64,000 nucleotides of DNA. Source: Arthrobacter sp. MYb227. GTDB lineage: Bacteria > Actinomycetota > Actinomycetes > Actinomycetales > Micrococcaceae. Position numbers and translations under genes: made by a program. Below are positions 7,773-17,365 of this stretch, in pieces (within the stretch, counting starts at the first letter, position 1; the number at the start of each line of letters is the position of its first letter). Location: the NCBI RefSeq assembly GCF_002975435.1, contig NZ_PCPT01000003.1:62001-126000 (forward strand). The letters run 5' to 3'. The notes beneath the pieces were generated by a model that saw nothing but the letters and a program-made list of their open reading frames with translations, was not told where the DNA came from and made no database searches.

Positions 7773-8558
7773 GTGTATTCATCAAATAAGCCCGCGCCGG
7801 TCGTCGACTCGGCGCGCCCAGTTCCCGCGACAGGGGAGATTGAAGAACGCACCCGCGACCGCGTCCTCTATGCAGTTCTCGAGGACGGCCCGGTCAGTGC
7901 CGCCGAACTAGGCGAGCGCTTGGGTTTCACGCCTGCCGCAGTCCGCCGACACCTAGATGCCCTTTCCAAGGAGGGGCTCGTTGAAGTCAAACTCATTGCT
8001 AACCAGCGCACCGGCGCCGGCCGACCGTCGCGCCGCTACGTGCTTTCGCATCACGGCCAATCGGAGATGGGCAATGACTACCTGGATATCGCCACCGAAG
8101 CACTGAGCGAACTTGGTCGTGCAGCCGGGCCGGCGGCCATCGAGGCGTTTGCTGCCCGCCGCTTCGCGGCAATGGAACAACGCTACCGACCCATGCTTGC
8201 CGGTGTCGAAGGCCTCGAAGACCGCGCCGAAGTGCTCAGTGAAGCACTGAGTGCTGAGGGCTTTGTTGGTTCAACCCGTAAGGTCGGTGCAAACTCTCCG
8301 ACCGCGACCATGCTCAGCGTTCAGCTGTGCCAGGGGCACTGCCCCATTCAAGATTTGGCCAGAGAATTTCCAGTCTTTTGCGAGATGGAAACCCAGGCCT
8401 TTTCCCGCTTGCTGGGTGTCGATGTGCGAAGGCTCTCGACACTTGCCAGCGGCGGGCATGTATGTACGACTCACATCCCTGTGGGTCGGAACCAAACTCC
8501 TCAGCGTGCTGAGAAGAGAACTCGAATCAAGATCACGAAGCAGGAGAGGCCGCGATGA
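7773..8558 (+). CDS. sufR: SufR-type Fe-S sensing transcriptional regulator
   Basis: The 261-residue protein has an N-terminal winged helix ([20 protein letters not shown] near residues 40-60). Its C-terminal domain has clustered cysteines in [11 protein letters not shown] and VFCEMETQ, plus a later HVCTTH, matching the Fe-S ligands of SufR. With a bound cluster SufR represses the suf operon, and loss of the cluster derepresses it. It starts with GTG. Its stop overlaps the sufB start by ATGA, so it is the first gene of the operon and is autoregulated. Confidence 0.92.
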   Translation: MYSSNKPAPVVDSARPVPATGEIEERTRDRVLYAVLEDGPVSAAELGERLGFTPAAVRRHLDALSKEGLVEVKLIANQRTGAGRPSRRYVLSHHGQSEMGNDYLDIATEALSELGRAAGPAAIEAFAARRFAAMEQRYRPMLAGVEGLEDRAEVLSEALSAEGFVGSTRKVGANSPTATMLSVQLCQGHCPIQDLAREFPVFCEMETQAFSRLLGVDVRRLSTLASGGHVCTTHIPVGRNQTPQRAEKRTRIKITKQERPR

Positions 8559-10015
8559 CGGATCAGATTGCACAGGAGTCCACTGACCCCGGCGTGATTA
8601 CCGAGATCCTGGAGAAGAACCCCGAACTCCACGGCATTGGTAATTACGAATATGGGTGGAGCGACAAGAACGACGCGGGTGCAAATGCACGACGCGGCGT
8701 CAACGAAGAAGTCGTTCGCAACATCTCGGAGCTCAAATCTGAGCCCCAGTGGATGTTGGATATGCGCCTCAAGGGCCTGAAGTACTTCGACCGCAAGCCC
8801 ATGCCGACCTGGGGTGCAGACCTCTCCGGCATCGACTTCGATAACATCAAGTACTTTGTACGTTCCACCGAAAAGCAGGCAACCAGCTGGGAAGACCTGC
8901 CAGAGGACATCAAGAACACGTACGACAAGCTCGGCATCCCCGAGGCGGAGAAGCAGCGCCTGGTTTCGGGTGTTGCGGCTCAGTATGAGTCCGAGGTTGT
9001 CTACCACCAGCTCCGCGAGGATCTGGAAAAGCAGGGTGTCATCTTCCTTGACACGGACACCGCGCTGAAGGAACACGAAGATATCTTCAAGGAGTACTTC
9101 GGCACCATCATCCCGGTCGGCGATAACAAGTTCGCCTCGCTGAATACGGCGACCTGGTCCGGTGGCTCGTTCGTGTACGTCCCCAAGGGCGTCCACGTGG
9201 AGATCCCGCTGCAGGCCTACTTCCGTATTAACACGGAAAATATGGGTCAGTTTGAGCGCACCCTCATCATCGCCGATGAGGATTCCTACGTGCACTACAT
9301 CGAGGGTTGCACCGCCCCGATCTACAGCTCGGACTCGCTGCACTCGGCAGTTGTGGAAATCATCGTGAAGAAGGGCGCTCGCGTCCGCTACACGACCATC
9401 CAGAACTGGTCGAACAACGTGTACAACCTTGTCACCAAGCGTGCCGTCTGTGAAGAAGGCGCCACCATGGAATGGGTCGATGGCAACATCGGTTCCAAGG
9501 TCACCATGAAGTACCCGGCCGTCTATCTGGTTGGCGAGCACGCCACGGGTGAAACCCTGTCGATCGCCTTCGCCGGCGAGGGACAGCACCAGGACACCGG
9601 ATCCAAGATGGTTCACATCGCACCGAACACCAACTCGAAGATCGTTTCGAAGTCGGTGGCTCGTAACGGTGGCCGTGCCGCTTACCGTGGCCTGGTTCAG
9701 GTTCGCGAAGGCGCCAAGGGTGCTAAGAACTCGGTCGAGTGTGACGCATTGCTGGTTGACCAGATTTCACGCTCGGATACTTACCCGTACATCGACGTCC
9801 GCGAGGATGACGTAACCATGGGCCACGAGGCAACCGTTTCACGCGTTTCCGAAGAGCAGCTCTTCTACCTGATGAGCCGCGGCATGACCGAGGAAGAAGC
9901 CATGGGTATGATCGTGCGCGGCTTCGTCGAGCCGATCGCCCGCGAACTTCCGATGGAATACGCCATGGAACTGAACCGCCTCATTGAACTGCAGATGGAA
10001 GGATCCGTCGGTTAA
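8555..10015 (+). CDS. sufB: Fe-S cluster assembly scaffold protein SufB
   Basis: This 486-residue protein is the scaffold subunit of the SufBCD complex, where [4Fe-4S] clusters are built. The family features seen are the N-terminal helical region, the beta-helix core with [16 protein letters not shown] (a conserved Cys segment), [11 protein letters not shown], and the C-terminal [20 protein letters not shown] end. Length is normal for SufB. It overlaps sufR by 4 bases and is 2 bases from sufD. It is cytoplasmic and essential in many actinobacteria, which lack an ISC system. Confidence 0.97.
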   Translation: MTDQIAQESTDPGVITEILEKNPELHGIGNYEYGWSDKNDAGANARRGVNEEVVRNISELKSEPQWMLDMRLKGLKYFDRKPMPTWGADLSGIDFDNIKYFVRSTEKQATSWEDLPEDIKNTYDKLGIPEAEKQRLVSGVAAQYESEVVYHQLREDLEKQGVIFLDTDTALKEHEDIFKEYFGTIIPVGDNKFASLNTATWSGGSFVYVPKGVHVEIPLQAYFRINTENMGQFERTLIIADEDSYVHYIEGCTAPIYSSDSLHSAVVEIIVKKGARVRYTTIQNWSNNVYNLVTKRAVCEEGATMEWVDGNIGSKVTMKYPAVYLVGEHATGETLSIAFAGEGQHQDTGSKMVHIAPNTNSKIVSKSVARNGGRAAYRGLVQVREGAKGAKNSVECDALLVDQISRSDTYPYIDVREDDVTMGHEATVSRVSEEQLFYLMSRGMTEEEAMGMIVRGFVEPIARELPMEYAMELNRLIELQMEGSVG

Positions 10016-10017
10016 TC

Positions 10018-11295
10018 ATGACTGATACCGCAACTCACGTATCGGGCGAAAAGGCCCGTATCGGTGCACCAAGCATTGCTGGTTTCACCGAAGAGGGCGA
10101 AAACCTTTCGCCCATGAACGCAGCTGCATCTCCGATTGGCGGTGACGCCGTCAAGGCGCACAGCCATGGCGGCGGCGCAGGCGTCCCGGATTCTTCGCGT
10201 GCCGGTCGCTTGACCAGCTACAAGCTCGAAGACTTCGCACCGCTGACCGGCCGTGAAGAGGATTTCCGCTTCACCCCGCTCAAGCGCATGGGTGGCCTGC
10301 ACAAGAACGCTCTGACCGGCGCGGCTCCGGTGCTTGTCATGACCGGTGCCAAGGCTGTTGCCCTGGAAACCGTTGCCATGAGTGACGCTCGCGTCGGCTC
10401 GGCAGGTGTCCCGGAAGATCGCATTTCGGCAAACGCCTGGAATAGCGCGGCAGAGGCCAAGATCGTCACGATCCCGGCCGAATCCATCGGCGAACAGGTC
10501 ACCTTGACCTACACCGGTGACTCAACCGAGGCTGCTGCAGCACACCTGGTAGTCATCGCCGAGGAGAACTCCGAGTCCGTAGTGGTCATCGACCACGTCG
10601 GCACCGCAGTTCTTGCGCAGAACATTGAATTTGATGTTCGTGAAGGCGCCAAGTTGACTGTCATCTCGCTGCAGGCCTGGGAAGATACCGCAATTCACGC
10701 GGCATCCCACCTGGCCAAGGTCCGCAAGGACGGTCACTTCAAGCACATTGCCGTGACCTACGGTGGCGACCTAGTTCGCTTGACCCCGTCGGCACACTTT
10801 GCCGGTGAGGGTGGAGAGGTTGAGCTCTTCGGTCTGTACTTCGCCGATGCCGGCCAGCACCTCGAGCACCGCCTCTTCGTTGACCACGCAACCCCTCACT
10901 GCACCTCCAACGTGCTGTACAAGGGTGCATTGCAGGGCAAGGACGCACACACCGTGTGGGTTGGCGATGTGCTGATCCGCAAGGAAGCTCCGGGCACCAA
11001 CTCGTACGAGGCAAACCGCAACCTGGTCCTCACCGAAGGCGCCCGCGCCGACTCGGTGCCGAACCTGGAAATCGAAACCGGTCTGATCGACGGTGCGGGG
11101 CACGCATCAACCACCGGCCGTTTCGATGACGAGCACCTCTTCTACCTGATGAGCCGCGGTATCGATGAGAAGACCGCACGCCGCTTGGTGGTACGTGGCT
11201 TCCTGAACGAGATCGTTCAGCAGATCCGCGTTCCGGAAATCGAAGAGCGTCTCAACGAGACCATCGAGCGCGAGCTCGCCGCCACGGGCAACTAG
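10018..11295 (+). CDS. sufD: Fe-S cluster assembly protein SufD
   Basis: The 425-residue protein is the SufB paralogue of the SufBCD complex. It ends with the same fold signature as SufB ([20 protein letters not shown]). The AGQHLEHRLFVDHATPHCTSN segment carries the conserved histidine and cysteine used at the SufB-SufD interface. It lies 2 bases after sufB, so translation is coupled, and 72 bases before sufC. Some related genomes have a Rieske ferredoxin gene between sufD and sufC. Here there is only a short spacer. Confidence 0.96.
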   Translation: MTDTATHVSGEKARIGAPSIAGFTEEGENLSPMNAAASPIGGDAVKAHSHGGGAGVPDSSRAGRLTSYKLEDFAPLTGREEDFRFTPLKRMGGLHKNALTGAAPVLVMTGAKAVALETVAMSDARVGSAGVPEDRISANAWNSAAEAKIVTIPAESIGEQVTLTYTGDSTEAAAAHLVVIAEENSESVVVIDHVGTAVLAQNIEFDVREGAKLTVISLQAWEDTAIHAASHLAKVRKDGHFKHIAVTYGGDLVRLTPSAHFAGEGGEVELFGLYFADAGQHLEHRLFVDHATPHCTSNVLYKGALQGKDAHTVWVGDVLIRKEAPGTNSYEANRNLVLTEGARADSVPNLEIETGLIDGAGHASTTGRFDDEHLFYLMSRGIDEKTARRLVVRGFLNEIVQQIRVPEIEERLNETIERELAATGN

Positions 11296-11367
11296 TCCAC
11301 GCGCCTTACCCACAGTAAATTTTTAGCCGGTGAGAATCGGCATCAAAGAAAGAGAACGGACTTAAGT

Positions 11368-12126
11368 ATGTCTACTCTGGAAATCAAGGACCTGCACGTC
11401 TCGATCGAGACCGAGCAGGGCAACAAGGAAATCCTCAAGGGCGTTTCGCTGACCATCAAGACCGGTGAAACCCACGCAATCATGGGCCCCAACGGTTCGG
11501 GCAAGTCAACTCTCGCCTCGACCATTGCCGGTCACCCGCGCTACACCGTCACCTCCGGCACCATCACCCTTGACGGTGAAGATGTCTTGGAGATGAGCGT
11601 TGACGAGCGTGCACGCGCTGGCCTGTTCCTGGCCATGCAGTACCCGGTTGAGGTTCCCGGCGTGTCCATGACCAACTTCCTGCGTACCGCTAAGACCGCA
11701 ATCGACGGCGAAGCCCCGAAGCTGCGTACCTGGACCAAGGACGTCAAAACGGCCATGGAAGCACTCAAGATCGACGCCGAGTTCGCGTCACGTAACGTGA
11801 ACGAGGGCTTCTCCGGTGGTGAGAAGAAGCGCGTTGAGATCCTTCAGCTCGAACTCTTCAAGCCGAAGTTCGCTATTCTCGATGAGACCGACTCGGGTCT
11901 TGACGTTGATGCGCTCAAGGTTGTTTCCGAGGGCGTCAACCGCGCTCAGGAGCAGAACGAGATGGGCACCTTGCTCATCACCCACTACACCCGCATCCTG
12001 CGTTACATCAAGCCGGACTTCGTGCACGTCTTCGTCGACGGCAAGATCGCAGAGCAGGGTGGCGCAGAGCTTGCAGACCGCCTTGAAGAAGAGGGCTACG
12101 ACCGCTTCCTGAACGTTCCGGCCTAG
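11368..12126 (+). CDS. sufC: Fe-S cluster assembly ATPase SufC
   Basis: The 252-residue ABC-type ATPase has Walker A GPNGSGKST, signature FSGGEKKRVEI and Walker B FAILDETDSGLD. The ETDSGLD form is specific to SufC. It binds SufB and SufD and drives the conformational change needed for cluster assembly. It is not a transporter component. The gene ends 2 bases before sufT. Confidence 0.97.
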   Translation: MSTLEIKDLHVSIETEQGNKEILKGVSLTIKTGETHAIMGPNGSGKSTLASTIAGHPRYTVTSGTITLDGEDVLEMSVDERARAGLFLAMQYPVEVPGVSMTNFLRTAKTAIDGEAPKLRTWTKDVKTAMEALKIDAEFASRNVNEGFSGGEKKRVEILQLELFKPKFAILDETDSGLDVDALKVVSEGVNRAQEQNEMGTLLITHYTRILRYIKPDFVHVFVDGKIAEQGGAELADRLEEEGYDRFLNVPA

Positions 12127-12128
12127 TC

Positions 12129-12473
12129 ATGAGCGTATCCAACGAAACGGCCAACGGGTCGGCTCACACGGATCTTGAAGATGTCGAAGAGGCGCTCAAG
12201 GACGTCATCGACCCGGAGCTCGGGGTTAACATTGTTGACCTTGGCCTGCTCTACGGCCTGAAGTACGCCGAAGACGGTGCGTTGCTCATTGACATGACCT
12301 TGACCACCGCTGCCTGCCCGCTCACCGATGTTATCGAGGAGCAGGTTGGTGCGGCGCTGGAATCGGTTGTCGATGACTACCGCCTCAGCTGGGTCTGGAT
12401 GCCACCATGGGGGCCGGAGCGCATCACCGATGACGGTCGCGACCAGATGCGAGCCCTCGGGTTCAACATCTAA
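12129..12473 (+). CDS. sufT: SufT-like Fe-S maturation factor (MIP18/DUF59 family)
   Basis: This 114-residue protein has the DUF59 core: VIDPELGVNIVDLGLLYGL near residue 25, and the conserved cysteine segment TTAACPLTDVIEEQV near residue 60. The PPWGPERITDDGRDQMRALGF end is typical of actinobacterial SufT and PaaD-like proteins. It is last in the suf operon and helps deliver clusters to target proteins. No cysteine desulfurase (sufS) or sufU follows; the operon closes with a strong hairpin. Those genes must be elsewhere. Confidence 0.92.
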   Translation: MSVSNETANGSAHTDLEDVEEALKDVIDPELGVNIVDLGLLYGLKYAEDGALLIDMTLTTAACPLTDVIEEQVGAALESVVDDYRLSWVWMPPWGPERITDDGRDQMRALGFNI

Positions 12474-12497
12474 GTAGCCGCATCACGCAGTTTACAT

Positions 12498-12549
12498 AAC
12501 AGGCGAGGTACTTACACCCCTGATCGGGGGAGTAAGTACCTCGCCTGTT
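12498..12549. terminator. Strong hairpin terminator after the suf operon
   Basis: A perfect 18-bp stem (12498-12515 with 12532-12549) encloses a further CCCC/GGGG pair. It lies between the convergent suf operon and metallopeptidase gene and could act in both directions. Confidence 0.85.
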
Positions 12550-12596
12550 GTTGTGCTGCCCTCAGCGGGTTTCGCTGAAGATGCGGTTCACCGGGA

Positions 12597-13511
12597 CTAG
12601 CTATTTGGCTTGTCGAGGTTTTTTGCCGAGAGTGTGTCGCACTGATTGATGTCCCCGGTGCGGTAGCCCTCCAGGAACCATGCCTCACGCTGTGCAGAGG
12701 ACCCATGGGTCCAGCCCTCGGGGTTTACCCGCCCGGTTGCGGCCTTCTGAATTCGGTCGTCACCCACGGCCGCCGCGGCCGAAAGCGCTGAGCGCAGGTC
12801 CTTCTCAGTCAGTGGTTTCATAAATGTATTGCCCGCCGAATCTTTGGTCTGCGATGCATAAGCGGCCCACATGCCAGCAAAACAATCGGCCTGCAATTCC
12901 ACCCGTACCGATCCAGAATTTGCTCCGCTACCACCCTGCTGGGAGGCCGCGAGTGTACCGATGGTGTTCTGAATGTGGTGACCATACTCGTGGGCCACTA
13001 CGTACTCTTCTGCCAGTGCTCCACCATCGGCACCAAAATCGGTGCGGAGATCATTGAAGAAGCCTGTGTCAAAGTACGCGACTTGATCGCCAGGACAGTA
13101 GAACGGCCCCATCGCGCTGCTTGCCGCACCACAGGCGGTATTGACCTGGCCAGAGAAAATCTCGACCCCAGGTTTGCCGACCTTGACGTTGTATTTCGGT
13201 AGATACGAGAGCCAGAAACTATCAAGGGACTGGGTAGTGGCAAGAATGCGGCAGTCGGCGCGATTATTTGCATCCGCACCTGTTTTACATTCTTCAATAC
13301 TCGGACCACCCGCCTGTTCCTGGGTCTGATTGGTGGCAGGTGCTCCACCGATGCCAAGCCCGGAGAGCATATCGGGGTTGAACCCGAAAACCGCAGCGAG
13401 TAATAGGATCAAGATTCCGCCGCCACCTGCCGCAACCTTGCCACCCTTGGAACGGCCGCGTGAATCCTTGACGCGGTTTGAATCTAGCCGGGCATCATCG
13501 TTGAAACTCAT
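12597..13511 (-). CDS. Neutral zinc metallopeptidase (YpfJ family)
   Basis: The 304-residue protein has a basic, cytoplasmic N terminus, one membrane segment near residues 26-45 (GGGGILILLLAAVFGF), a Gln/Ala-rich linker, and an extracytoplasmic peptidase domain. VAHEYGHHIQN carries the HExxH zinc site. FAGMWAAYASQT and the late HGSSAQREAWFLEGYRTGD segment are conserved in the family. Four cysteines in the outer domain may pair. The gene stands alone, convergent with the suf operon. Its substrate is not known for this family. Confidence 0.92.
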   Translation of the reverse strand: MSFNDDARLDSNRVKDSRGRSKGGKVAAGGGGILILLLAAVFGFNPDMLSGLGIGGAPATNQTQEQAGGPSIEECKTGADANNRADCRILATTQSLDSFWLSYLPKYNVKVGKPGVEIFSGQVNTACGAASSAMGPFYCPGDQVAYFDTGFFNDLRTDFGADGGALAEEYVVAHEYGHHIQNTIGTLAASQQGGSGANSGSVRVELQADCFAGMWAAYASQTKDSAGNTFMKPLTEKDLRSALSAAAAVGDDRIQKAATGRVNPEGWTHGSSAQREAWFLEGYRTGDINQCDTLSAKNLDKPNS

Positions 13512-13590
13512 GATGCTTACAATACTGCCCGAAAGCTTAACAGGAAGAGGGAATCGCTACCCAATGCCCAAAGCTGCACTAAATATTGGT

Positions 13591-14220
13591 TCAGCTGTCG
13601 CGTTCCATGATTCCGCGTGCGGCAAGGGCATCTGCGGTGCGTTGGGCGTAGGCAACTGTATTGATGACAACCGGGGCCGCAAGCACCAGGGGATTGCGTG
13701 CAACTCCGCGGGCCTGGGCGGCGTCGGAAAGGCTTTGAACCGAGGTGGCGATGGCTGGGATGCTACGTAGCATCAGCGCAACCGCTAGGGCGATCGTTTC
13801 GGGTTTGCCGCCCAAGAGACGCACCGGGGTAGCAGCCTTTTCTAGGCCTTCAAGAAGCGCTGCCTGGGTGGAGGTGAGCAGGATCAGTCTGCCGCATTGG
13901 ATGGCACCGAACATGCCGCACACCAAGGCAATGGCAAAGGCAGGAGAGTTGATGATGCCCTGGTAGATCCCGAGGATGGCAAAGATCCACCACAGATGAC
14001 GTAGGGGGGCCGCCCAGGCGCGTAGGACCCGTGGGCCAGCAATGGCAAATAGTGCAAGGCTGAGCAGTAACGCACCAACACCAACAAATGGTGTACGCCA
14101 GATGAGAATCGAAGTGCTAACAACAAGCACCAGCAGATATTTTGCAAGTAAGGGCGCTCGATGCACCACACTGGTTCCGGGTTGATAATGTCCCAGGATC
14201 ATTAGCGGCGAGGTGCTCAT
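13591..14220 (-). CDS. bioN: Biotin ECF transporter T component BioN
   Basis: The 209-residue protein has five or six membrane segments and the two coupling motifs of energy-coupling-factor T components, AAQARGVARNP and ALAARGIM. These contact the ATPase. It overlaps bioM by ATGA and belongs to the three-gene set bioY-bioM-bioN. It couples ATP hydrolysis to the substrate protein BioY. It is last in the operon. Confidence 0.93.
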   Translation of the reverse strand: MSTSPLMILGHYQPGTSVVHRAPLLAKYLLVLVVSTSILIWRTPFVGVGALLLSLALFAIAGPRVLRAWAAPLRHLWWIFAILGIYQGIINSPAFAIALVCGMFGAIQCGRLILLTSTQAALLEGLEKAATPVRLLGGKPETIALAVALMLRSIPAIATSVQSLSDAAQARGVARNPLVLAAPVVINTVAYAQRTADALAARGIMERDS

Positions 14221-14930
14221 GCCCTGATCGCCCCACTACGTACTTGTGCTCGGTATTCATTAACAGCTAGTGCTGCCGGTCCATCAAAAATAACCTGCCC
14301 GTTGGCTACTAAGAGCCCACGTTCGGCCTGCGCGGCGAATTCCAGATCGTGAGTCGCGTAGATGACCTGCTGCGGCAGTGCGGCGATGGTGTGTTGCAGC
14401 AACTGATTATTAGCAAGATCTAAGAGTGTCGTTGGTTCATCGGCAACGAGAATATTCTGTCCCGCCGCTAGCACACTGCAGAGAGCCACTAGTTGGCGTT
14501 CGCCACCGGAAAGATCATAGATGCTACGCATTGCCAGGTGTTCAAGGTTCAGCTTGGCCAAGGCGCTCAGTGCGGCTAGGCGACGCTGGGTTCTATCTTT
14601 GATGCTTGCTTTAAGGGAAAGTTCAACGTCTTCCACAACTATCGGCATGACCAGCTGGGAGAGGGGATCGGTGAAGAGGAATCCAACATTTTGTCGTACG
14701 GCCTTGATCTTGGTCTTGGTGTCATCTCCGCGCACGCGTACACTGCCGTTGCTGGGTGCCACCAGCCCGTTGATCATGCGCAACAATGTTGATTTGCCCG
14801 AACCGTTGGCGCCGATGACTGCTATACGTGATTCGCTAAGTTCCAAGCTGGTTGGAGCAAGGACTACGTGTGCGGGAGCCTGCGGCTCATCGGCCTGAAC
14901 CGAGAATCCAGCATTATCAAAGTGAATCAC
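14217..14930 (-). CDS. bioM: Biotin ECF transporter ATP-binding protein BioM
   Basis: This 237-residue ATPase has Walker A GANGSGKST, Q-loop VGFLFTDPLSQLVMP, signature LSGGERQLVALC and Walker B ILVADEPTTLLDL. The Q-loop with its following hydrophobic segment is of the ECF type. Only one ATPase is present, as expected for dedicated BioMNY systems. It lies 39 bases after bioY and overlaps bioN. Confidence 0.94.
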   Translation of the reverse strand: MIHFDNAGFSVQADEPQAPAHVVLAPTSLELSESRIAVIGANGSGKSTLLRMINGLVAPSNGSVRVRGDDTKTKIKAVRQNVGFLFTDPLSQLVMPIVVEDVELSLKASIKDRTQRRLAALSALAKLNLEHLAMRSIYDLSGGERQLVALCSVLAAGQNILVADEPTTLLDLANNQLLQHTIAALPQQVIYATHDLEFAAQAERGLLVANGQVIFDGPAALAVNEYRAQVRSGAIRA

Positions 14931-14969
14931 TGTCGTAGTAGTCCTTGCTCGTTGAGATGAAGAGAGAGG

Positions 14970-15593
14970 TTAGGCGCCGAAGTTACGACGAGCCATATGT
15001 GGGAAGGCCTTGAAGACACTCACTGCAATGCTTGCAGCGATAAAGTTCTTCACTAGGTCACCTGGCCAGTAGGCCATATCCAAGATGAATGCTTTCTCCA
15101 GCGGAATTCCTGCGTTCAGAGACATTCCCAAGATACCCATGGGGTGTACTACTAGGATGGAGCCGCCCATGGCTGCCAGCCAGAGCCATACCAAGCGGTG
15201 TTTGGTGACCTTGCGCAGTACCAGGGTTGCTAGTGCGCCGGTGACAAGTGCGGCAATGGGGAAGGAAAGCAGGTAGCCGGCGCTGGGGGCTGCCAAGGAA
15301 CCGAGACCACCAGAGAATTTCGCAAAGATGGGGACGCCTGCAAGTCCAACGACAACGTAGAGCAATGCTGCCGAACCACCACGTGCCGAACCTAGGATCA
15401 GTGCGGTAAGAGCAACGCCAAGAGTCTGCAGGGTAATGGGGACGCCGAGTGCACCAACAGGTACCGCGGGAATAAGAGTGAGCACTGCAATGAGTGCCGC
15501 GAATACCGCGACAAGGGCTAAATCGCGGGCGCCAACTCGTTGGGTCTTGCGTACGGCGCCGGTAATTTGGCTGTTTTGCATGGTCTTAGTCAT
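14970..15593 (-). CDS. bioY: Biotin transporter substrate-specific component BioY
   Basis: The 207-residue protein has six membrane segments and the BioY signature of GVPITLQTLGVALTALILG followed by GGSAALLYVVVGLAGVPIF, and then the GYLLSFPIAA segment. It binds biotin in the membrane. The ATG at 15593 was chosen because the open frame's 32 upstream codons cover the promoter and operator region. Two BioQ-like boxes lie 69-103 bases upstream, so biotin-dependent repression is likely. Confidence 0.95.
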   Translation of the reverse strand: MTKTMQNSQITGAVRKTQRVGARDLALVAVFAALIAVLTLIPAVPVGALGVPITLQTLGVALTALILGSARGGSAALLYVVVGLAGVPIFAKFSGGLGSLAAPSAGYLLSFPIAALVTGALATLVLRKVTKHRLVWLWLAAMGGSILVVHPMGILGMSLNAGIPLEKAFILDMAYWPGDLVKNFIAASIAVSVFKAFPHMARRNFGA

Positions 15594-15661
15594 TGGAGGT
15601 TCCCTGTGTGATGATCGTCTGGTTTCAAGGCTACGCGTGATTGCGTATGAAACGAGAATAC

Positions 15662-15676
15662 TTGAACACCGTTCAA
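15662..15676 (-). promoter_or_regulatory. BioQ-like operator box 1 upstream of bioY
   Basis: TTGAACACCGTTCAA is a perfect palindrome around three central bases. It matches the TGAAC-N3-GTTAC-type box described for the TetR regulator BioQ of corynebacteria. It sits just upstream of a possible -10 (TATTCT on the minus strand). Confidence 0.65.
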
Positions 15677-15681
15677 AAGTC

Positions 15682-15696
15682 TTGATCACTGTTCAA
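15682..15696 (-). promoter_or_regulatory. BioQ-like operator box 2 upstream of bioY
   Basis: TTGATCACTGTTCAA is a near-copy of box 1 with its centre exactly 20 bases away, on the same DNA face. One half-site is imperfect. Confidence 0.6.
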
Positions 15697-15732
15697 GTCT
15701 TGTCATATCACCGGTAAGAGTATGGCGAGAAA

Positions 15733-16767
15733 TCAGCGTTTTGACTGGGCTGGAACCACAACTTTTTTGAGAATTAACAAGATCGCGGCACTGGCTGGGC
15801 AGGCGACCAGCGCGCCTAGGAGCCCGGCGAGCGTGCCGCCAACCATAGCACCAATGAGCACCATCGACCCCGGGATCTGTATTGCCTTTCCGACGATGCG
15901 TGGGGTTAGTACGTAGGCTTCAATCTGCATGTAGGCGACCATGACGATCCCGACGATCAGCCCAGAGGTAGGAGCGGCAATAAGCGCGATTGTCGTGACG
16001 ATGACTGTGCTGATGACCGAACCAACAAGCGGAATCATGGTGATCGGTAGTGCAAGAATCCCCAGGACCGCTGCGAAAGGTACGTTCATGATGGTCAACA
16101 GAATAAAAGTAAATAGAGCATTCATTGTTGCAAGAATCGACATGCCGCTAAGATAACTGCCGACTGAAGAGGCGATCTCTTCGGAAATTTCCGTTACTTT
16201 CTCACGTTTTGAAGCCGGAACTAGAAGGTAAAAGGACTGTTTCATCTGATCCAGTGAGATCACAAAATACATGGTCAGTACCGTGACAAATAGCGTTCCA
16301 ACAACGGTGTTTGCTACTCCGAGGCCAACTTTAAGTGCGCCGTTTCCGACGAAAAGCCAGGTCGAGGGATCGGCAATGGTTTTCTGAACCCATTCAAGGC
16401 CCGGGATGAGTGCGCCATCGAGTGTTGCATTAAGCGAGATGAACCATGCTTGTTCCTCGACTCGATCAAGGCTTGCCGGCAGCGAGATGAGAAGCTTGTG
16501 CCCCTCGGTGACCAGTAGCGGAATAACCAGACTGAAGACTAGGACCGCAAAAATCAGGAAACCGGCAAGTACGCAGAGCACGGCCTTGACTCGACTTAGT
16601 CCCCAGCGCTCAAGTTTGCGTACTAGGGGGTCAAGGCCGAGTGCGATGAAAAACGAGGCAAACACCAACGTGATGGCGTATGTGAGCGACATGATTGCTG
16701 CACCAAGTGCCAGCGCCGTCAGTGCTCCCAGCGTTGCGACAAAGCCACCGCGGAATGTGAGTTTCAT
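15733..16767 (-). CDS. AI-2E family transporter
   Basis: This 344-residue membrane protein shows the family layout. There are two N-terminal helices with the FASFFIALGLDPLVRKLERWG segment, a long middle helix pair, and a C-terminal block with LPITMIPLVGSVISTVIV and QIEAYVLTPRIVGKAIQIPG. The latter is strongly conserved in AI-2 exporter-like proteins. Members have varied roles, including Na+/H+ exchange and signal export, so the substrate is open. It stands alone and is divergent from soxR. Confidence 0.9.
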   Translation of the reverse strand: MKLTFRGGFVATLGALTALALGAAIMSLTYAITLVFASFFIALGLDPLVRKLERWGLSRVKAVLCVLAGFLIFAVLVFSLVIPLLVTEGHKLLISLPASLDRVEEQAWFISLNATLDGALIPGLEWVQKTIADPSTWLFVGNGALKVGLGVANTVVGTLFVTVLTMYFVISLDQMKQSFYLLVPASKREKVTEISEEIASSVGSYLSGMSILATMNALFTFILLTIMNVPFAAVLGILALPITMIPLVGSVISTVIVTTIALIAAPTSGLIVGIVMVAYMQIEAYVLTPRIVGKAIQIPGSMVLIGAMVGGTLAGLLGALVACPASAAILLILKKVVVPAQSKR

Positions 16768-16900
16768 GCGTGAAGTTACCTGTCGATCAGATGTGCAAGC
16801 ACCGAGTGGTTTCGTGCGCTTCTTGTGACTCTATGGCACATTCTTGTTTGTGTGTAAGTAGCCATGCACGCAAATCTGACTTGGGAATAGGCTTAGAGTC

Positions 16901-17365
16901 ATGGAAGAGAATATTTCCCAGGATCTAACCGTCGGCCAGCTAGCTGCTCGTTCGGGTGTCGCGGTTTCTGCCTTGCATTTTTATGAGCGCCAAGGGCTTA
17001 TTAGCTCGTGGAGGACCTCGGGGAATCAGCGCAGGTTTGATCGCAGTGTGCTGCGTCGAGTTGCCGTGATTCGTGCGGCCCACCGAGCCGGTGTTCCACT
17101 GAACGTCATTGGTGAGTTGTTTTCTACGCTGCCCGATGACGGTGCGCCTACTCAAGAGGATTGGCGGTCGCTCTCGCTTGCCTGGCGTGATGATCTGCAG
17201 GAGCGTATCCATCAGCTTCAATCGTTGCGTGACGGGCTCAGCGGCTGCATTGGTTGTGGCTGCCTGTCACTTGCCGAATGCGGATTTGTGAACCCGAATG
17301 ACATGCTGGCCGACTCGGAAGGTGGAGCTTTGATGTTTCGCGAAAAGAAGCACGATTTGACCTGA
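16901..17365 (+). CDS. soxR: Redox-sensing MerR-family regulator SoxR
   Basis: The 154-residue protein has an N-terminal MerR winged helix (TVGQLAARSGVAVSALHFYE, residues 10-29), a dimer helix, and the four cysteines C116, C119, C121 and C127 in the CIGCGCLSLAEC arrangement that holds the [2Fe-2S] cluster of SoxR. Redox-active compounds oxidise the cluster and turn on target promoters. Its own stop codon lies inside a SoxR-type promoter that drives the next gene, so the flavin reductase is an evident target. Confidence 0.96.
   Translation: MEENISQDLTVGQLAARSGVAVSALHFYERQGLISSWRTSGNQRRFDRSVLRRVAVIRAAHRAGVPLNVIGELFSTLPDDGAPTQEDWRSLSLAWRDDLQERIHQLQSLRDGLSGCIGCGCLSLAECGFVNPNDMLADSEGGALMFREKKHDLT

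Noticed and set aside
8501-9616. Long open frame antisense to sufB
   Set aside because: It mirrors the codon pattern of sufB, has no ribosome site and no recognisable domain.
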